A stretch of 8,157 nucleotides of DNA from Moraxella equi (GTDB taxonomy: Bacteria; Pseudomonadota; Gammaproteobacteria; Pseudomonadales; Moraxellaceae), in contig NZ_MXAP01000085.1 in assembly GCF_002027555.1 (NCBI RefSeq), positions 1-8,157 on the forward strand, given 5' to 3'. Shown in pieces: positions 1 through 6,283 of the stretch. The position numbers and the translations under genes were made by a program. A model generated the notes under the pieces. The model did no database searches. It was not told where the DNA came from and was given only the letters and a program-made list of their open reading frames with translations. How positions within the stretch are numbered: position 1 is the first letter of the stretch; every line of letters starts with the position of its first letter.

Positions 1-1055
1 TGTTTGCTAAGTGGAATGGTAGTTTGAGGTGTGTATTTTGATTTAACAATGCCATATTTTTTATAAATATCAATCGGCACTTTATACGGCTTGCCTGCCA
101 CTTCTTGGACAAGTTTTGGCACAAGATAACCCGACAGCTTTTCTAAGAGTTGCCAATAAATCTCTACCGCTCTGTCTGTCGGCAAATCAAAATGACTTGC
201 CCCCGCCACTTTATCCAAAATATGCAAATAATACGGCAACACCCCAATATCAAATAACGCATGGCTTAATTGGCACAATATCTCTACATTATCATTAATC
301 CCTTTTAATAACACGCTTTGATTTAATAATACCACGCCATGTTTTTTTAGGGTTTGGCATTTTTGGGCAAGGGCGTTGTCTATTTCATTGGCGTGATTAA
401 TATGTAGCACCATGACGATATTTTTTGGGCAATTTGCCAATATATCAATGAACTCATCATCGATACGGTTTGGCAATATCGCAGGCAGTCGGGTATGAAT
501 GCGAATGGTCTTAATATTATCAATATCAGACAACGCCCCAATCCATTCATTAAAACGGCGATTGTTAATATTTAATGGGTCGCCCCCACTTAATAGCACT
601 TCATTGATGTTTTTGTCATTGGCGATATATTGGCAAATTTGGCGAATGTCTTGGCTGTTTGGCAAATTTGCCCCATAGTCAAAATGCTGACGAAAACAAT
701 AACGACAATGCACCGCACACGCCCCCGTTACCGTGATTAAGGCTCGGCTTTGGTATTTGTGCAATAATCCCTTGATAGGGTTATGGGTATTTTCGTCCAA
801 TGGGTCGGCAGTATAGCCCGCCACAGGTAAACACTCGGCAATGTCGGGTAGGATTTGACGCAATAAAGGGTCGTTGGGGTCGCCCTTTTTCATCTTTTGG
901 ATAAAGGCGTGTGGCACTCTTAGGGGAAATTTAGCGGGGGCATGAAATTCACTCGGTAAGGGTAGCTCCAACAGCTCGTAAAGGCTTGCCACGTCGCTTA
1001 TGGCATTCGATAACTCTTTTTGCCAGTTGGGCTGATTAAAAAAAATGTCTTTCAT
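1..1055 (-). CDS. epmB: EF-P beta-lysylation protein EpmB (lysine 2,3-aminomutase family), 3' end beyond the window
   Basis: Radical-SAM, PLP-dependent aminomutase that isomerises lysine to (R)-beta-lysine for attachment by EpmA to Lys34 of EF-P; cytoplasmic. Reading the reverse strand from the ATG at 1055 gives 351 codons with no stop before the left edge. The radical-SAM cluster motif CAVHCRYCFRQHF gives Cys113, Cys117 and Cys120. Other family landmarks are LRVPHAFI (46-52), DPLLRQILP (62-70), LLSGGDPL, HINHANE, LLNQSVLL, PYYLHILDKV and GYLVPKL. Lys325 in YKVPID is the likely PLP lysine. By comparison with remembered E. coli EpmB (342 residues), the catalytic part is complete and only a tail is cut; at least 16 residues extend past the E. 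coli end. The next Met is residue 55, so Met1 is the likely start, though no clear Shine-Dalgarno precedes it. It lies divergent to efp, its substrate gene, which strengthens the call. Confidence 0.93.
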   Translation of the reverse strand, partial: MKDIFFNQPNWQKELSNAISDVASLYELLELPLPSEFHAPAKFPLRVPHAFIQKMKKGDPNDPLLRQILPDIAECLPVAGYTADPLDENTHNPIKGLLHKYQSRALITVTGACAVHCRYCFRQHFDYGANLPNSQDIRQICQYIANDKNINEVLLSGGDPLNINNRRFNEWIGALSDIDNIKTIRIHTRLPAILPNRIDDEFIDILANCPKNIVMVLHINHANEIDNALAQKCQTLKKHGVVLLNQSVLLKGINDNVEILCQLSHALFDIGVLPYYLHILDKVAGASHFDLPTDRAVEIYWQLLEKLSGYLVPKLVQEVAGKPYKVPIDIYKKYGIVKSKYTPQTTIPLSK

Positions 1056-1057
1056 TT

Positions 1058-1087
1058 TTGACAAAACTTAGTAATTTTCAGTATAAT
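1058..1087 (+). promoter_or_regulatory. Sigma70-type promoter for efp
   Basis: A perfect -35 box TTGACA (1058-1063) is followed after 18 bp by a perfect -10 box TATAAT (1082-1087), pointing to efp. Transcription would begin near 1094 and leave a leader of about 59 nt. The -35 box lies only 2 bp from the divergent epmB start codon, so polymerase bound here may influence epmB expression. The boxes are seen directly; activity is inferred. Confidence 0.8.
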
Positions 1088-1095
1088 AGACGGTT

Positions 1096-1120
1096 AAAGT
1101 GCGTCATTATAACGCATTTT
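1096..1120 (+). promoter_or_regulatory. Hairpin in the efp leader, overlapping a reverse-strand TATAAT
   Basis: AAAGTGCGT (1096-1104) pairs with ACGCATTTT (1112-1120) around a 7-nt loop, with one G-U pair. The hairpin would form right at the 5' end of the predicted efp transcript and could stabilise it or affect its translation. The loop region also reads TATAAT on the reverse strand (1111-1106), a possible -10 box for epmB, but no good -35 box was found at the right distance. Function is inferred only. Confidence 0.4.
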
Positions 1121-1152
1121 ACTTTTTATTTTTATTTTTTAAGGTAATTTTC

Positions 1153-1722
1153 ATGGCAAGTTTTTCTACCAACGATTTTAAAGCAGGCTTAAAAGTCATG
1201 CTTGACGGCAACCCCTGCTCTATCCTAGAGAACGAATACGTCAAACCCGGTAAAGGTCAAGCCTTTAACCGTGTCAAACTGCGTAACCTAAAAACCGGTA
1301 AAGTCCTAGAACAAACCTTCAAATCAGGCGACAGCCTAGAAGGGGCGGACGTGGTAGATACCGAAATGGAATACTTGTACAATGACGGCGAGTTTTGGCA
1401 TTTCATGCACCCTGAGACCTTTGAGCAAATGCAAGCCGACAAAAACGCCATGGGCGACTCGGCACAATGGCTAAAAGAAAACTCAAACGCTCGTTGCACC
1501 ATTACCCTATTTAACGGCTCGCCACTGTCAGTTACTCCGCCAAACTTCGTGGAGCTTGAAATCGTTGAGACCGACCCCGGCGTGCGTGGCGACACCTCAG
1601 GCGGTGGCGGTAAGCCTGCCAAACTAGAAACAGGGGCGCTGGTGCGTGTGCCACTATTTGTCCAACAAAATGAAGTGGTTAAAGTAGATACCCGTACGGG
1701 TGAATATCTGTCTCGTGTGTGA
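1153..1722 (+). CDS. efp: Elongation factor P
   Basis: EF-P binds ribosomes stalled at consecutive prolines, between the P and E sites, and promotes peptide-bond formation. The product is 189 residues, against 188 in E. coli. The N-terminal KOW-like domain holds the KPGKGQAF loop with Lys34 at its tip, the residue beta-lysylated by EpmA/EpmB; two OB-fold domains follow. The conserved end motif region contains [11 protein letters not shown]. The frame is open upstream to a GTG at 1099, but the ATG at 1153 is chosen because it starts the standard [11 protein letters not shown]-terminus and has an AAGGT Shine-Dalgarno at 1141-1145. The longer form would add a non-conserved hydrophobic stretch and overlap the leader hairpin. 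The divergent neighbour epmB makes the beta-lysyl modification, so a full Epm pathway is expected in this genome, with epmA elsewhere. Confidence 0.97.
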   Translation: MASFSTNDFKAGLKVMLDGNPCSILENEYVKPGKGQAFNRVKLRNLKTGKVLEQTFKSGDSLEGADVVDTEMEYLYNDGEFWHFMHPETFEQMQADKNAMGDSAQWLKENSNARCTITLFNGSPLSVTPPNFVELEIVETDPGVRGDTSGGGGKPAKLETGALVRVPLFVQQNEVVKVDTRTGEYLSRV

Positions 1723-1736
1723 TATTTGACCAAAAT

Positions 1737-1767
1737 AAAACAGTCCGAGCGGGCTGTTTTTATTTTT
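1737..1767 (+). terminator. Rho-independent terminator of efp
   Basis: A 10-bp stem AAAACAGTCC / GGGCTGTTTT (one G-T pair) with a GAGC loop is followed by TATTTTT. It begins 14 bp after the efp stop codon, so efp is a single-gene transcript. Confidence 0.88.
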
Positions 1768-1795
1768 GATATACGGAACTTGATATTTACCACAG

Positions 1796-1873
1796 GTTTG
1801 TAGGGGTGTGCTGAGCACGCCCTTTGATGACATTACTACATAAGGCATACACAGCACGCCCTTACATCCAAAC
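1796..1873. repeat. Short palindromic intergenic repeat (REP/MITE-like)
   Basis: A tight palindrome GGGTGTGCT-G-AGCACGCCC (1804-1822, one G-T pair) is followed after about 30 bp by another AGCACGCCC (1853-1861). The outer parts TGTAGGGGTGTGCT (1799-1812) and AGCACGCCCTTACA (1853-1866) form a wider inverted repeat with 12 of 14 positions matched. The two AGCACGCCC copies are 39 bp apart. It sits in the 258-bp gap between efp and the membrane-protein gene and encodes no credible protein. A similar layout occurs at the right end of the window. Confidence 0.6.
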
Positions 1874-1933
1874 ATCATTGTGTTTGCAGTAATTTTAAAG
1901 TTTCTTGGGTATGCACCTACTTTTTATGGCAAT

Positions 1934-1966
1934 AAAAACCCAAAAGCGTAACACTTTTGGGTTTTT
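1934..1966 (-). terminator. Rho-independent terminator of the membrane-channel gene
   Basis: A perfect 13-bp inverted repeat AAAAACCCAAAAG / CTTTTGGGTTTTT with a 7-nt loop, ending in a T-run on either strand. It lies 14 bp past the stop codon of the leftward membrane-protein gene. It could act in both directions, also blocking readthrough from efp. Confidence 0.88.
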
Positions 1967-1980
1967 GTATGATGAGCTGA

Positions 1981-3516
1981 TTATTTTTTCAAATCATCGC
2001 TATCAAACGTTGATGATACTTCTGTTTTGGTGGTTTCATCGGTTGGTAAAATGATTTTGTTGTCGCTTTTGGCTTCTAGCTTGTCTTGCATACGAGCCAG
2101 ATAGCGAGCTGCTGCTTCACGACCGCCCAGACCAAAGGCAAGGGCAAACGCCACCGCCACAGAGCCGAGCGTTAGACCAAAGGCAAGGTTCACGATACTA
2201 TCAGCGATACCCATCGCTTTTAGACCCATGGCAAGCACAAGCCCGATGATCAGCGTACGCACGATGTTGGCTAGACATTTTGAGCCTTGCTGTGAACGCT
2301 CAATCACGCCAGCAACAATGCCAGAGAGCCAAAAACCGATAACCAAGATAACCGCACCTAGGATAATCTGACCGCCAAAGTGGATAAAGCTTGTGACGAT
2401 GTCACTGATTTGGACAAAGCCTAGCACATCAGCGGCTGCCACAGACGCGAACAGCATGGCAAAGAAGATAATACCACAACGCACCAAGCCTGATACTTTT
2501 TGCTCGCCTAGGGCTTCTTGCACACCAAGCTTGGCAGGTAGTGCGTCCACTTGGGTGTTTTGAAGTAGTCCCTTGATGATGTCGGCAACCATACGCACCA
2601 CAAAATAGGTAACCACCAAAATCGCCGCCGCCGTAAAGACGTTTGGCAAGGCGGACATGATTTTGTTTAGCATGTTGGTTGCAGGACGGCTGATGGCTTC
2701 TACTTTTAGAGCGTCAAGGGCAGCAATGGTAAACGGCACAATGATAAATAAGAAAACGAGCGAACCTGCGATATTTGGCAAGCTGTTTTTCTCGCTGATA
2801 CCTGCACGAGTGGCTAGAGCTTGAATGTTTAGTGAACCAACCAAGTTAGAGACGATACCCTTAACAATCTTGGCAACGACAAAGCCAATAAAGAAAATCA
2901 CGCCTGCGGTAAAGATATTTGGCACAAAGGCAAACATCTTATCAATCATGTTGGTGAGCGGGGTGAATAGTCCGTTTAGACCCAAACGACCCAGTACCAT
3001 GGTTAGTACCACAAGCAAAATCAGCCAATACACCATATCAGCAATCGTGCCACTCATGGGTTTAACTGATGCTTCTTGAGCTAATTTCTCATCTAGCGTA
3101 GTTTTGGATAGACCTGCCAATGTGGCGTTTTTAGCAACGATGGCAACCACCCAGCCAATAACACCCACGGCAGCAGCGGCAAGCAGGTTTGGCACGAATA
3201 GCAGTACTTGATTGACCATGTTGGCAAACGGTGCTGAGATGGTGGCAAGATTAAGCTGATTGAGAGCTGCCGAGATGGCTATCACAAACACGAACCAAAA
3301 GACGATTTTGCTAAGCAGACTATGTAAGTCGTAGTTTTTGCCGGTTTGAGTGTTCATTTTTTGATTAAGATTGATTTTGGTTAAGGCTTTTTTGGTCAAA
3401 AAGCCAAAAATTAAGGCGGCAAAATAGCCCACCAAGAAAATCAAAATCGCCCCAACGACCGAGCCTATCGGACTGGTCATGTAATGGTTAAACACCATAA
3501 AAGAATTTGGATGCAT
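1981..3516 (-). CDS. Mechanosensitive-channel-like multi-pass membrane protein with tandem TM-helix repeats
   Basis: A 511-residue inner-membrane protein with about 11 predicted hydrophobic segments (roughly 16-40, 70-88, 108-130, 159-177, 199-222, 250-270, 291-315, 344-366, 380-406, 417-435, 440-465). It resembles the conserved TM-helix repeat family (PF05552 type) usually annotated as small-conductance mechanosensitive ion channel; Pseudomonas CmpX is a related named example. The repeats carry NM...(V/L)PN, seen as FVPN at 107-110 and 197-200 and ALPN at 289-292. The last segment is Gly/Ala-rich (GSVAVAFALAFGLGG, 451-465) like a pore-lining helix, followed by REAAARYLARM and a polar tail. 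A classic MscS beta domain is not seen. The start at 3516 is supported by AAGGGG (3522-3527) 5 nt upstream; Met7 or Met13 are weaker. Single-gene unit with its own terminator. Membrane family is confident; gating by tension is family inference. Confidence 0.8.
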   Translation of the reverse strand: MHPNSFMVFNHYMTSPIGSVVGAILIFLVGYFAALIFGFLTKKALTKINLNQKMNTQTGKNYDLHSLLSKIVFWFVFVIAISAALNQLNLATISAPFANMVNQVLLFVPNLLAAAAVGVIGWVVAIVAKNATLAGLSKTTLDEKLAQEASVKPMSGTIADMVYWLILLVVLTMVLGRLGLNGLFTPLTNMIDKMFAFVPNIFTAGVIFFIGFVVAKIVKGIVSNLVGSLNIQALATRAGISEKNSLPNIAGSLVFLFIIVPFTIAALDALKVEAISRPATNMLNKIMSALPNVFTAAAILVVTYFVVRMVADIIKGLLQNTQVDALPAKLGVQEALGEQKVSGLVRCGIIFFAMLFASVAAADVLGFVQISDIVTSFIHFGGQIILGAVILVIGFWLSGIVAGVIERSQQGSKCLANIVRTLIIGLVLAMGLKAMGIADSIVNLAFGLTLGSVAVAFALAFGLGGREAAARYLARMQDKLEAKSDNKIILPTDETTKTEVSSTFDSDDLKK

Positions 3517-3780
3517 ATACGCCCCTTAAATTAAAACTAATATTGCGGATAAATTTTTACAATGGAAAATAAATCTAGCTAACAGCGTTGCAAAAATTAT
3601 GCCTTGCTTGTAATACAATAGCATGATAACCGCTTTTAGTGACACAAAGTTTACAAAAGCCAAGACAAATTAACAAAACAACACACTACCACCATCAGTT
3701 TATCGCAAACACCGGCTACAATGCTAGCGATATAACCAATTTTTCGTAAAACTTTTTATTTATCCTTTATTTTAATGATT
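3517..3780. other. Intergenic region upstream of the membrane-channel gene
   Basis: AT-rich DNA that must hold the promoter of the leftward membrane-protein gene. Only its Shine-Dalgarno AAGGGG (3522-3527, reverse strand) is clear. No well-spaced -35/-10 pair, RNA gene or credible small ORF was found on either strand. Confidence 0.5.
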
Positions 3781-3812
3781 AAAAACCCAACCTTCAAACA
3801 TGAAAGTTGGGT
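3781..3812 (-). terminator. Rho-independent terminator of the FetA-type receptor gene
   Basis: On the reverse strand ACCCAACTTTCA pairs with TGAAGGTTGGGT (one G-U pair) around a 4-nt loop and runs into a short T-run. It lies about 40 bp beyond the receptor stop codon, so the receptor is not expected to be co-transcribed with the next leftward gene. Confidence 0.82.
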
Positions 3813-3854
3813 GGTGGAGAAAAGGACAGTATTTAGGGTAGGATTGGTGAAAGA

Positions 3855-6023
3855 TTAGTAAGTGAAGTTCACACCAACACGGTATTCACGACCAGCACCA
3901 GGCAAACCATTGATAGCAGAATGTGAATAGTAGAACTCATCACCGACGTTGTTAACGGCAAAGTTTACATTTAATTTGTCGTTATTGAATGGTTTCCAGT
4001 TGGCATAAATGTCAGTTACGTCATAACCATACTTGATTAGATTTAAGTTGTTACCACGAGAGCCTGAGATTGGGGTCATGTAGGCACTTTGACCTTTTAC
4101 ATCATCAACCTTGCGGTGATTGACACCAATTTCTAAATTTGGATTGGCAAAGCGATAGGCAAGACCTGCTGTCCAAGTGCGACCAATGGTACTACCAAAT
4201 TCACGGTTATCAAAGCGGATTGGGTTGCCCTCTGCATTGTTACCACTGTGATATTCAGGATCGCTCTCAGCCACACCTAAGCGAGCAGTAAAGCCATTCC
4301 ATCTATAACGAGTATTGATTTCATACCCTTTATTTTTGGCAAATCCTACATTAAAGATTGTATTATGTTTATCACCTGGGCGATGACGTGCACCACTGGT
4401 TAGCAGATTATCAATCTCTTGCCAAAAATAGGTACCATCAACTGATAGATTGCCGTTGTTGTAGTTAAAACCAATCTCGGTGTTTTTGGCTTGTTCTGCT
4501 TTTGTACCATCAGCAATATCAGCAGCACGACTTCCTGATGATAGCAGAGCATCTACAAGACGTGGACTGCGAGTGGCGTAGTTGTGCACAGCATTGAAGC
4601 TAAGATCGGGTGTGGCTTGCCAAATAATGCCTACGCTTGGATTGAATGCACCATCAGACACTTTTTTACCCGACACTGAGGTATAGTCAAAATGGTCATA
4701 ACGCATACCGCCAGTTAGGGTAAAATTGCCAATATTACCAATAATTTCACCATAAACGCCGATATCGTCTTTTTCAGTGGTTTGTTCAGCACCGTTATTT
4801 GAGCGGTTTGGTGTGGTTTCTTGATGGCGATAGTTTGCACCATATTTAAATAGTGTGTCATCATTGATGTATTTATCAAAACCTAAATTTGCTCCTGTGG
4901 TTTTAACCGAAGTGTCGTTTGGAGCATCTACATTGCCTGCATAACCACTGAATTTATCATTGCCAGATTTGCGTTCATTTTTCATAAAATAAACATTGGC
5001 TTCTGCCTCACCCAACAATCCTGCTTTGCCTTTGTATTCAAGGTTGGTGTTTTGCATGGATAATTTACGATAACCGCCATAGTTGATAGTGCCAGGTGCC
5101 CTAATTACCCACTCAAACTCTTCACGCACATTACGCACGCCTTTGTTGGTGGTATTAAAGTGGCTAAGCACAAAACGATTGTCGCCTAGATTATAACCTG
5201 CTTTAATTAAGTAGCTTTCTTTATCCATTGCTTGGAATGCCACCTCATCACTGGGGTGATTAGGGTCTTTACAAAGAGTTTGCCCTCTTTGGGTAGCACA
5301 ATCAGTAGCGGTATCGCCAGTTGCAGTCCAAGAACTGAAATATTTGCCAGGTGCTGTTGCACTGTCTTTTTGACCTGTTTTTTTACCAGGCTTGTAATTA
5401 TTTTGACTGGTTTCGTTGTAACTTACCAAGAAATCAAAATTATCTGCTTTACCAAAGCCTGTAACACCATAGCTGTGTTCGTCATTACTGCTATAACCCG
5501 CATTAACTTTCACACCCCAGTCTTTATCAGTGTGTTTTAGCAAATCATGAGCATCTAACGTTTTGGCAACAATCGCACCATTGGTCGCCCCGATACCGGC
5601 AGACGCCGAACCCGCACCTTTTTGTACAGAGACGATTTTGACAAGGCTAGGGTCTAGCATATGACGACCTTGATGATATAGGATTTGGCTGTCAGAGTAA
5701 GCATTATCCACTTTAACATCAATAGAGTTTTGACCCATGCCACGGATAGTTAGATAAGATGAAGTACCATTACCGCCACTAAAATCAATGGCAGGTTCAG
5801 ATTTTAACAGCTCACGCAGTCCTGTGGCAGTACTTTCGTCTTTTTCTTGCAAAGTTACCACGTTCGTCTTAACTTTGGTGCCTTGACGGTCAATGGTAAT
5901 CACTTCATGCCCCAAATCAACCGTCGGCCCGCTCTCGGCAGTGTTTGCCATGGCAACGGTCGCTGTCATCGTGCCAATGACTGCAAAGGTCAGATGGCGT
6001 AGTGCAAAGGTTTTTTGTTTCAT
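3855..6023 (-). CDS. fetA: TonB-dependent outer-membrane siderophore receptor, FetA/FrpB/CopB family
   Basis: Outer-membrane gated channel for ferric siderophores (ferric enterobactin-type catecholates for Neisseria FetA; the Moraxella catarrhalis relative is CopB/OMP B2), powered by TonB-ExbBD. The product is 722 residues. A signal peptide is visible at 1-26 (AMA then NT). A likely TonB box EVITI is at 40-44, a plug at about 48-165 and a 22-strand-type barrel after it, ending in aromatic Tyr722 (GVNFTY). Long stretches match remembered Neisseria FetA almost word for word, such as KDESTAT, TIRGMGQNS, VDNAYSDSQILYHQGR, VQKGAGSASAGIGATNGA, NYATRSPRL and NTEIGFNYN. The frame is open to 6056, but the ATG at 6023 is chosen because it begins the signal peptide and has AGGTG (6033-6029) 5 nt upstream. 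Cys242 and Cys251 sit in a predicted surface loop. Iron repression is expected; the ligand is inferred from family only. Confidence 0.93.
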   Translation of the reverse strand: MKQKTFALRHLTFAVIGTMTATVAMANTAESGPTVDLGHEVITIDRQGTKVKTNVVTLQEKDESTATGLRELLKSEPAIDFSGGNGTSSYLTIRGMGQNSIDVKVDNAYSDSQILYHQGRHMLDPSLVKIVSVQKGAGSASAGIGATNGAIVAKTLDAHDLLKHTDKDWGVKVNAGYSSNDEHSYGVTGFGKADNFDFLVSYNETSQNNYKPGKKTGQKDSATAPGKYFSSWTATGDTATDCATQRGQTLCKDPNHPSDEVAFQAMDKESYLIKAGYNLGDNRFVLSHFNTTNKGVRNVREEFEWVIRAPGTINYGGYRKLSMQNTNLEYKGKAGLLGEAEANVYFMKNERKSGNDKFSGYAGNVDAPNDTSVKTTGANLGFDKYINDDTLFKYGANYRHQETTPNRSNNGAEQTTEKDDIGVYGEIIGNIGNFTLTGGMRYDHFDYTSVSGKKVSDGAFNPSVGIIWQATPDLSFNAVHNYATRSPRLVDALLSSGSRAADIADGTKAEQAKNTEIGFNYNNGNLSVDGTYFWQEIDNLLTSGARHRPGDKHNTIFNVGFAKNKGYEINTRYRWNGFTARLGVAESDPEYHSGNNAEGNPIRFDNREFGSTIGRTWTAGLAYRFANPNLEIGVNHRKVDDVKGQSAYMTPISGSRGNNLNLIKYGYDVTDIYANWKPFNNDKLNVNFAVNNVGDEFYYSHSAINGLPGAGREYRVGVNFTY

Positions 6024-6066
6024 AAAATCACCTAAATAGCAAAATATAACTATCAAAACAAAGGAA

Positions 6067-6091
6067 CAATCCTTACATCATGTAAGGATTG
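6067..6091. promoter_or_regulatory. Perfect 11-bp inverted repeat upstream of the FetA-type gene
   Basis: CAATCCTTACA (6067-6077) and TGTAAGGATTG (6081-6091) are perfect inverted copies around TCA, 43-67 bp upstream of the receptor start. No T-run follows in either direction, so it is not a normal terminator. It could be an operator for a dimeric regulator or a leader hairpin. A weak reverse-strand promoter, TTGCCA (6106-6101) and CATGAT (6082-6077) with an 18-bp spacer, would place the -10 box in its centre. Confidence 0.5.
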
Positions 6092-6108
6092 GTAATAAAC
6101 TGGCAACA

Positions 6109-6154
6109 ATATTAACATTTTTATTTTTAAAAGTAAATAATATTTTTTATTATT
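6109..6154 (-). promoter_or_regulatory. Candidate promoter and Fur-like site of the FetA-type gene
   Basis: On the reverse strand TTTACT (6137-6132) and TAATAT (6114-6109) are 17 bp apart, each matching 4 of 6 consensus bases. Overlapping the -35 side is AATAATATTTTTTATTATT (6136-6154), a symmetric 19-mer matching the Fur consensus GATAATGATAATCATTATC at 12 of 19 positions by hand count. The local DNA is very AT-rich, so chance matches are likely. Fur control fits the receptor family but is inferred. Confidence 0.35.
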
Positions 6155-6202
6155 TGGTAATTTTATTTCTTTGTAAAATAATATCTATTGCTAAGTTTTT
6201 AT

Positions 6203-6241
6203 AAACAAAAAAGGCTTACAGATAGTAAGCCTTTTTTGTTT
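6203..6241 (-). terminator. Strong rho-independent terminator of the pyrX operon
   Basis: A perfect 17-bp inverted repeat, AAACAAAAAAGGCTTAC / GTAAGCCTTTTTTGTTT, with a 5-nt AGATA loop. It has T-runs in both directions and lies about 42 bp past the dihydroorotase-like stop codon. It separates that operon from the receptor promoter. Confidence 0.92.
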
Positions 6242-6283
6242 GATAGGCAATTTAAATAGTAAATGATTTTTTAATTTATGCAA

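Noticed and set aside
1257..1878. Reverse-strand open frames across the efp 3' end and the following gap
   Set aside because: They are antisense to a well-conserved gene, lack family-like sequence and cross a terminator and a repeat.
468..3200. Frequent TTTGGCA words, a possible uptake-sequence or repeat
   Set aside because: In the membrane-protein gene they mostly encode the recurring (V/L)PN motif on the reverse strand, and elsewhere they are explained by coding; no longer conserved word surrounds them.
4117..4170. NPNL motif (627-630) in the receptor, reminiscent of haem receptors
   Set aside because: In haem receptors NPNL follows shortly after a FRAP box; here the matching place reads TRSPRL and the NPNL is over 130 residues later. 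The same FKNPNLEIG-type segment is recalled in FetA, so haem uptake is not supported.
6024..6200. Phase-variable homopolymer tract upstream of the receptor, as in Neisseria fetA
   Set aside because: No poly-C or poly-G run is present; only short A/T runs occur, so this kind of switching is not supported.
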